From G963676655 sp963676655 (lineage in GTDB: Bacteria > Verrucomicrobiota > Lentisphaeria > Victivallales > Victivallaceae), in the NCBI GenBank assembly GCA_963676655.2, contig CAXXKX010000001.1, positions 1 through 64,000 on the forward strand: a stretch of 64,000 nucleotides of DNA, given 5' to 3'. Made by a program: the position numbers and the translations under genes. Positions within the stretch are counted from its first letter, which is position 1; each line of letters opens with the position of its first letter. Shown here piece by piece: positions 60,023-64,000 of the stretch. The notes under the pieces are model-generated. The model saw nothing but the letters and a program-made list of their open reading frames with translations. It was not told the DNA's origin and ran no database searches.

Positions 60023-62162
60023 CAACATAAAACGTCTTGATAAGTATGAACTCCTGGTTGAGGTAAACGGCTGGCCTGGAGGTTTGCTTTTGCTGTTTAT
60101 GGCGGCGTTTTTTGATACAGGAGCAATTGTCCTGTTCGAAGAATGCACTAAATCTTTCAGTTCCTGGCGGGGGTATTTTTTTCTTGTTGTTTATGCAATA
60201 AACGCATTGATTGCTTTAGGGTCTACTTTAGGAGCCATTTATTGTCTGTTCAGCCGGACAATATTCTATTTTTCCAATTCAGAGATTTACCGGGAGGAAT
60301 TCTGGTGCGGAATCCGCGTTAAACACAAAGATTTTTCCAGAAGAGATTTTAAGGCGGTTAAAATTTGCTGTATCAAAATGTCCCGGTTGCAATACACGGT
60401 TTTGATCGAGACGAAAATTAAAAAGGAGAATGACATTCCTTTGCTTGGTGGGACCACTGACGCAGCTGAGATAGAAGCCCTGCTGGCAGAACTGACTCCA
60501 TTGCTGAAATTGCCGGTGATTACCGAAGTTAAAAAAATATCTGAAGAGTTTAGTTTGCCGGAAACGATGTCAGGTTTTAATCTCGATAAAATTACCAAGT
60601 TGCTTAATAAACAAGATAAGGTCAATGGTCTGGCTGATGATAACGGCTTGACCAAAGAATGCCTGTTTCGGGCTGAGGAAAGTTCGTTTTATGACAAATA
60701 TGAGTTTGAGGCGGAAGATCTTGGATTGATTGAACCCTTGTCGCGGCTGAAGTGGAAAGAGCAGACCGATATTGCGCAGGCCCTGATGGAGCATATATTC
60801 GCAAACGATAAATTTGGCATGCTGCCGCAGTTTTATGGGGTTTTGACACCAATATCCAAATACAATTTTTTTGAAAAGTTAAATACGTTATTAATCGAGA
60901 ATAGAGCAAAATATCTCCCGGTTTTTACTGATTTTATGACTGTGGTCCCGGTAGATTCCACGCTTATGAGTTTGGAGTATTTGTTGGTTAAAATGCAAGT
61001 GTCGGATTTCGATATCCATACCAATTCTTATTTTAAGGAATTGCTCGAGGGGGATGACGCCGTTAAAACACTCGGCCGCTTGTCTGAGTTATGCTCTTCA
61101 TATATGAGTCTCGAACAATTCAAGGTTAATTTTGGACAGGAGTACGATGAGAAAACCGGGTGGTTCTTCCTGTGTGATTATGCGAAAAGAGCGATGACAG
61201 AATCAGAGGAAGCCGATATTCGCGAATTTTTGCGTAATCCATATGTTATTGATTCAGATCTTCCGGTAGCCGGAATGATCCAGAAATCCCTCAGTAAATA
61301 TAAAGAGGCGGGGGAACTCAATATATATATAACGTTGTGCCGTCAATTGACTGCTTTATCCGGATATGATGAAATGGATATTGAAGCTGAATATGCATGC
61401 CGATTAGCTGGTTGGCTGGTTAATCTGGAGCTGTATCAGGATGCGGTTAATTTTCTTGATTATGCGGCAAAAAAGAATGCAGAATGTGACTGTGACTGGC
61501 GTTATCTCGACCTCGCGGAATCTTATTTGGAATGTGGACATATTCAAACCGCGATGAACGTTATTCAAAAAGCGGAAGATAAATATGCCAGAGAATTTTT
61601 TTGGTGTTTTTGGCTGGACATGTGTCGTGATAAGCGGATTGAGATTCCGGAAGCTCAGATTATGAACTTTTATGAACAGATCAAGAAGAAATACGACAAA
61701 ACTCCAAAGTTGAGCAAAGCACTGATCAAGCTGGCCTGTAACTTTAATGATCGCGATCGGCAAATGTGGATGAAAGTTGAGAAAAGCAAAAGAGACGCTT
61801 ATGGTATGCACCTAAGTTACTTTATTGGTCCAACTTATACCGTTGGTGATTTTTTGCAGGAATTGGGCCGCAAACCTTTCAAATCTTTACGGATGGCTCT
61901 TTTTACTCTTGACCGTATTCCGAAAAATGAGCTGTCGAAAATGATCAATCAATGCTTCTCCAACGACCATAGAATGTTTGCTGTTCTGTATAGTTCGCAA
62001 TTTCTGAATACGGTTGAATTGAGAGAGCTTATCAGTGCGGTGAATTATGCACCACCCGGCAAATTCAGGCAGTGGTGGATTAAACGGAGAAACCTGATAA
62101 AACTTAAATCTTCAAGCAAGGATTTTTTATATCAAATGGAAGATAAAATGTCCCGAAAGTAA
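60012..62162 (+). CDS. Large membrane-anchored protein of unknown function
   Basis: A 716-residue protein with two N-terminal membrane segments (about 20-42 WPGGLLLLFMAAFFDTGAIV and 50-75 FFLVVYAINALIALGST) and a long C-terminal helical region, about 400-640, resembling TPR-type repeats (EYACRLAGWLVNLELYQDAV, YLDLAESYLECGHIQTAMNV). The N-terminal ~170 residues resemble the cytosolic segments of the two preceding membrane proteins in style. It overlaps the previous gene by 11 bp. No family is recognised. The TPR-like part suggests that it assembles other proteins at the membrane. Confidence 0.65.
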   Translation: MSSNNIKRLDKYELLVEVNGWPGGLLLLFMAAFFDTGAIVLFEECTKSFSSWRGYFFLVVYAINALIALGSTLGAIYCLFSRTIFYFSNSEIYREEFWCGIRVKHKDFSRRDFKAVKICCIKMSRLQYTVLIETKIKKENDIPLLGGTTDAAEIEALLAELTPLLKLPVITEVKKISEEFSLPETMSGFNLDKITKLLNKQDKVNGLADDNGLTKECLFRAEESSFYDKYEFEAEDLGLIEPLSRLKWKEQTDIAQALMEHIFANDKFGMLPQFYGVLTPISKYNFFEKLNTLLIENRAKYLPVFTDFMTVVPVDSTLMSLEYLLVKMQVSDFDIHTNSYFKELLEGDDAVKTLGRLSELCSSYMSLEQFKVNFGQEYDEKTGWFFLCDYAKRAMTESEEADIREFLRNPYVIDSDLPVAGMIQKSLSKYKEAGELNIYITLCRQLTALSGYDEMDIEAEYACRLAGWLVNLELYQDAVNFLDYAAKKNAECDCDWRYLDLAESYLECGHIQTAMNVIQKAEDKYAREFFWCFWLDMCRDKRIEIPEAQIMNFYEQIKKKYDKTPKLSKALIKLACNFNDRDRQMWMKVEKSKRDAYGMHLSYFIGPTYTVGDFLQELGRKPFKSLRMALFTLDRIPKNELSKMINQCFSNDHRMFAVLYSSQFLNTVELRELISAVNYAPPGKFRQWWIKRRNLIKLKSSSKDFLYQMEDKMSRK

Positions 62163-62244
62163 AAATGAAGCAAGTGAGAACATCCCAGACCGGGCGGATG
62201 GCTGAGGATAATTGTAATACCCCTTGATTTTTTATCCCGTGACG

Positions 62245-62273
62245 TGTAACTTTTTAATGTTTAACAACGTCTA
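62245..62273 (+). promoter_or_regulatory. Candidate ECF-type promoter of the sigma factor operon
   Basis: TGTAAC (62245-62250) and CGTCTA (62268-62273) are separated by 17 bp, fitting the AAC / CGTC pattern of ECF sigma factor promoters, about 36 bp upstream of the sigma gene. It suggests autoregulation. Inference from motif only. Confidence 0.5.
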
Positions 62274-62308
62274 TTAATATAAAATGAGAATATAATTCCG
62301 GGAATATT

Positions 62309-62869
62309 GTGGAAGAACTCGAGATTATTGACCGGATTCTGACCGGAGAAACAGAACAATTTAAACATTTGCTGGAAAAATATCAGAACATGGTTTTCGG
62401 TATAACAGCCCGGCGCGTGCCGGTTCAGGATGTTGAAGAAGTGGCGCATGAGACTTTTATCCGGGCGTTCCGCGGCTTGCAGTCATTTAAGCGGAAGAGC
62501 TCGTTCGGAACCTGGCTTAGGCGAATTGCTTTGCGGAACTGTTGTGATTATTATCGGAAAAAGCGGCTGGTATATGCGCCGATTCCGATGGATGACGAAG
62601 AGAAAGATTGGCTGGAAGCAGTTGGGCGGCCATTGGCGACAGAAGAATTTGAACGGTTGACCGAACGGAAAGACGCCATTGAGATAGTGCGGAAGGCATT
62701 GACTGGTCTTTCTCCGGAGGACCGGACGCTGGTTGAGCTGGTTTATTTTGAAGATATGCCGATTAAAGAGGCCGCCGCAGTACTGGAAAAATCGGTTACC
62801 GCAACCAAAGTCAAGGCGATGCGGGCACGGCAGAAAATGAGAAGTTTAATAGAAACGTATTTAACATAA
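62309..62869 (+). CDS. ECF-type RNA polymerase sigma factor
   Basis: A 186-residue sigma-70 family ECF factor. Region 2 (LEKYQNMVFGITARRVPVQD, VEEVAHETFIRAFRGLQSF, FGTWLRRIALRNCCDYYRKK) and region 4 (SPEDRTLVELVYFEDMPIKE, AAAVLEKSVTATKVKAMRARQK) are clear. The start is GTG at 62309. It leads a three-gene set with a one-helix membrane protein and a Spy-like periplasmic protein, the usual layout of an ECF sigma factor with an anti-sigma factor and stress sensor. Confidence 0.9.
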   Translation: MEELEIIDRILTGETEQFKHLLEKYQNMVFGITARRVPVQDVEEVAHETFIRAFRGLQSFKRKSSFGTWLRRIALRNCCDYYRKKRLVYAPIPMDDEEKDWLEAVGRPLATEEFERLTERKDAIEIVRKALTGLSPEDRTLVELVYFEDMPIKEAAAVLEKSVTATKVKAMRARQKMRSLIETYLT

Positions 62870-62882
62870 AAGGGTGTATAAA

Positions 62883-63200
62883 ATGAATGCTCAGAAAAAC
62901 AATAAGTTGGACTTGATAGAACAGGCTATGAAGTCGGCGTTCAATGCTTCCCCGGTCATGGGCGATTACGACATGGCGCTATGGTCTGCCGGGGTTATGG
63001 CGGATATCCGGATGGAATCGTTCGATGACATGGTTGATCTGAAAGTTTTAAGTCGGGCGGCCTGGTTTGCGTTGGCGGCGTCACTGCTTTTTGCCGCGAT
63101 CGTTTATATTACCGGGGATAAAAGTAGTGACGGAGCAAGTTCTCTTAATGATTTTTACACAACCGGACAGTCGGTAATTGAAACCGCATACAGGAATTGA
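62883..63200 (+). CDS. Small membrane protein, candidate anti-sigma factor
   Basis: A 105-residue protein with one membrane segment (about 62-81 AAWFALAASLLFAAIVYIT), an N-terminal cytosolic part of ~60 residues and a short outside tail. No zinc-binding H-x3-C-x2-C motif of typical ZAS anti-sigma factors is present. It lies 13 bp downstream of the sigma factor gene. The ATG at 62883 fits AAGGG upstream; a GTG at 62874 is in frame. An anti-sigma role is inferred from position. Confidence 0.6.
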   Translation: MNAQKNNKLDLIEQAMKSAFNASPVMGDYDMALWSAGVMADIRMESFDDMVDLKVLSRAAWFALAASLLFAAIVYITGDKSSDGASSLNDFYTTGQSVIETAYRN

Positions 63201-63205
63201 TGCTT

Positions 63206-63793
63206 ATGAATAAAAAACATAAATTGTGGCTCATCTTTTTCGCTGTTTTTGCCGCAGGGGTTCTCCTCGGGATTGGCGGCGGATACCTCATCGGGAAAGC
63301 TCCGCGAGGACGACGTTTCCCGCCGGAACGCGGAGTGGTCAAAAGACGTTTTATTGATGATTTGGATCGGCATGTCAAGCTGGATGAAAAGCAGAAAGCT
63401 GATATCGTCAAAATAATGGATGCCCACTTTAATAAATTGAAAGAGTTTCAAAAGCAAATGTGGCCCAAAATGCAGGAGTTGCAAAAACAATTTATCCTTG
63501 ATGTTCAGGCGCATTTGAAACCTGAACAGGCTGCTGATTTTGATAAGTTTAAAAAGGAACTCCAGGAAAGAGTCCGTCGTCATAAGGGCCGAAAACGTGG
63601 TCCCGGGAAAAGAGATCCCAAAGGTTTCATGGACCGCCGCGATAAAAGGCCGCACGAAGCAGGGGCTCCACCTGAACCAGGAATGAATCCTCCTCCCGGA
63701 AGTGCGCCGCCGCCTGCTGAAGATCAAGGTAAAACAGAATCCGGCAACGCGCCTCAGTCGCCGGAACACGAGGCCCCGGTCCCCGCCCAATGA
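63206..63793 (+). CDS. Membrane-anchored Spy/CpxP/ZraP-like periplasmic protein
   Basis: A 195-residue protein with an N-terminal membrane anchor (WLIFFAVFAAGVLLGIGGGYL), then a helical region (about 55-125) typical of Spy/CpxP-like heavy-metal-sensor proteins (VKLDEKQKADIVKIMD, FILDVQAHLKPEQAADF, the latter close to the LTPEQ motif). The tail is Arg/Lys-rich, then Pro/Glu-rich and disordered. The start is ATG 63206, nine bases after AGGAA; an ATG at 63200 is also in frame. It follows the sigma factor and membrane protein genes and probably acts as a periplasmic stress or metal sensor that titrates the anti-sigma factor; this is inference. Confidence 0.7.
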   Translation: MNKKHKLWLIFFAVFAAGVLLGIGGGYLIGKAPRGRRFPPERGVVKRRFIDDLDRHVKLDEKQKADIVKIMDAHFNKLKEFQKQMWPKMQELQKQFILDVQAHLKPEQAADFDKFKKELQERVRRHKGRKRGPGKRDPKGFMDRRDKRPHEAGAPPEPGMNPPPGSAPPPAEDQGKTESGNAPQSPEHEAPVPAQ

Positions 63794-63870
63794 ATAAGTT
63801 CAATGATAGGTTTATCGAATTGCTGGTCGTGTTACTTGTCATTGTGCCATTAGGTGGTGCGGGTCAATGA
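63790..63870 (+). pseudogene. Possible prepilin-helix remnant (26 codons)
   Basis: A 26-codon frame, RFIELLVVLLVIVPLG, keeps the FxxIELLVV core of the prepilin-like helices elsewhere in the window and then stops. It overlaps the preceding stop codon by 4 bp (ATGA). It has no globular part. It may be a decayed pseudopilin start or a chance match. The remaining sequence to 64000 shows no gene I can support. Confidence 0.35.
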
Positions 63871-64000
63871 CCTGGCTATCACCGATGGTCATTAATTTAT
63901 TAATTGCGGTCCCTGAACTCGAATCGGAGTTTAAAAATATAAAAACATATATGACCGCAAAATGAAAGTTTATTTCAGGCTGGGGATTTAAGTTACAACG

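Noticed and set aside
1..64000. CRISPR arrays, rRNA genes or phage structural genes.
   Set aside because: Looked for and not seen; the only RNA gene is tRNA-Asn.

Overview
The window looks like chromosomal DNA of a member of the Lentisphaerota (Victivallis/Victivallales-like), a Gram-negative carbohydrate degrader. The evidence is five prepilin-like N-termini with a near-identical [20 protein letters not shown]-type helix (four intact genes and one possible remnant), DUF4838-type and beta-galactosidase-like giant secreted proteins, a one-Cys-type sulfatase, Gfo/Idh/MocA oxidoreductases, lipoproteins, an MsbA-like exporter and a bacterial family B DNA polymerase. The phylum call is inferred from protein style; no rRNA is present.

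Layout. 1-1.6 kb: 3' end of a repetitive beta-helix surface protein, then a terminator. 1.8-8.7 kb: a minus-strand catabolic cluster (DegT-type aminotransferase, hydroxypyruvate-isomerase-like protein, two paralogous alpha/beta hydrolases, a tandem-fused amidohydrolase) divergent from an AraC regulator, with REP-like palindromes between genes. 8.8-26.5 kb: polysaccharide modules: AraC / Gfo-Idh / prepilin-like / DUF4838 protein; then GntR-LacI hybrid regulator / two prepilin-like / 922-aa secreted protein / small secreted protein / Gfo-Idh; then a neutral-ceramidase-like protein and a GH28-like beta-helix protein with YjbQ. 26.6-29.5 kb: an AT-rich accessory island beside tRNA-Asn(GTT). It is bounded by tRNA 3'-end fragments and inverted repeats, and holds one OLD/PARIS-like ATPase gene in what looks like an integron cassette with its own attC hairpin.

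29.5-36.2 kb: sulfatase, then an envelope cluster (WecA/MraY-like transferase, membrane protein, MsbA-like exporter, MurC) followed by a ~260 bp tandem duplication of the murC tail. 36.6-38.1 kb: IS4-family element. 38.2-45.4 kb: a third regulator (LacI) / prepilin-like / 1492-aa beta-galactosidase-like / small secreted protein module, with a perfect LacI-type operator. 45.5-53.1 kb: REP-associated (Y1/HUH) transposase, family B DNA polymerase, citramalate/isopropylmalate synthase preceded by a textbook-style branched-chain amino acid attenuator with a 26-codon leader peptide, LexA, two lipoproteins and a small membrane protein. 53.4-55.2 kb: a second IS4-family element with an 8-bp target duplication. 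55.4-64 kb: purF-carA, a three-gene set of unknown membrane proteins, and an ECF sigma factor / small membrane protein / Spy-like periplasmic protein operon.

The strongest signals for follow-up are the attC-bearing cassette carrying a putative antiphage ATPase, the leader-peptide attenuator, and the repeated one-regulator / one-pseudopilin / one-giant-hydrolase module, which suggests that each hydrolase has its own dedicated prepilin-like partner. All function statements rest on motifs read by eye; no database search was run.
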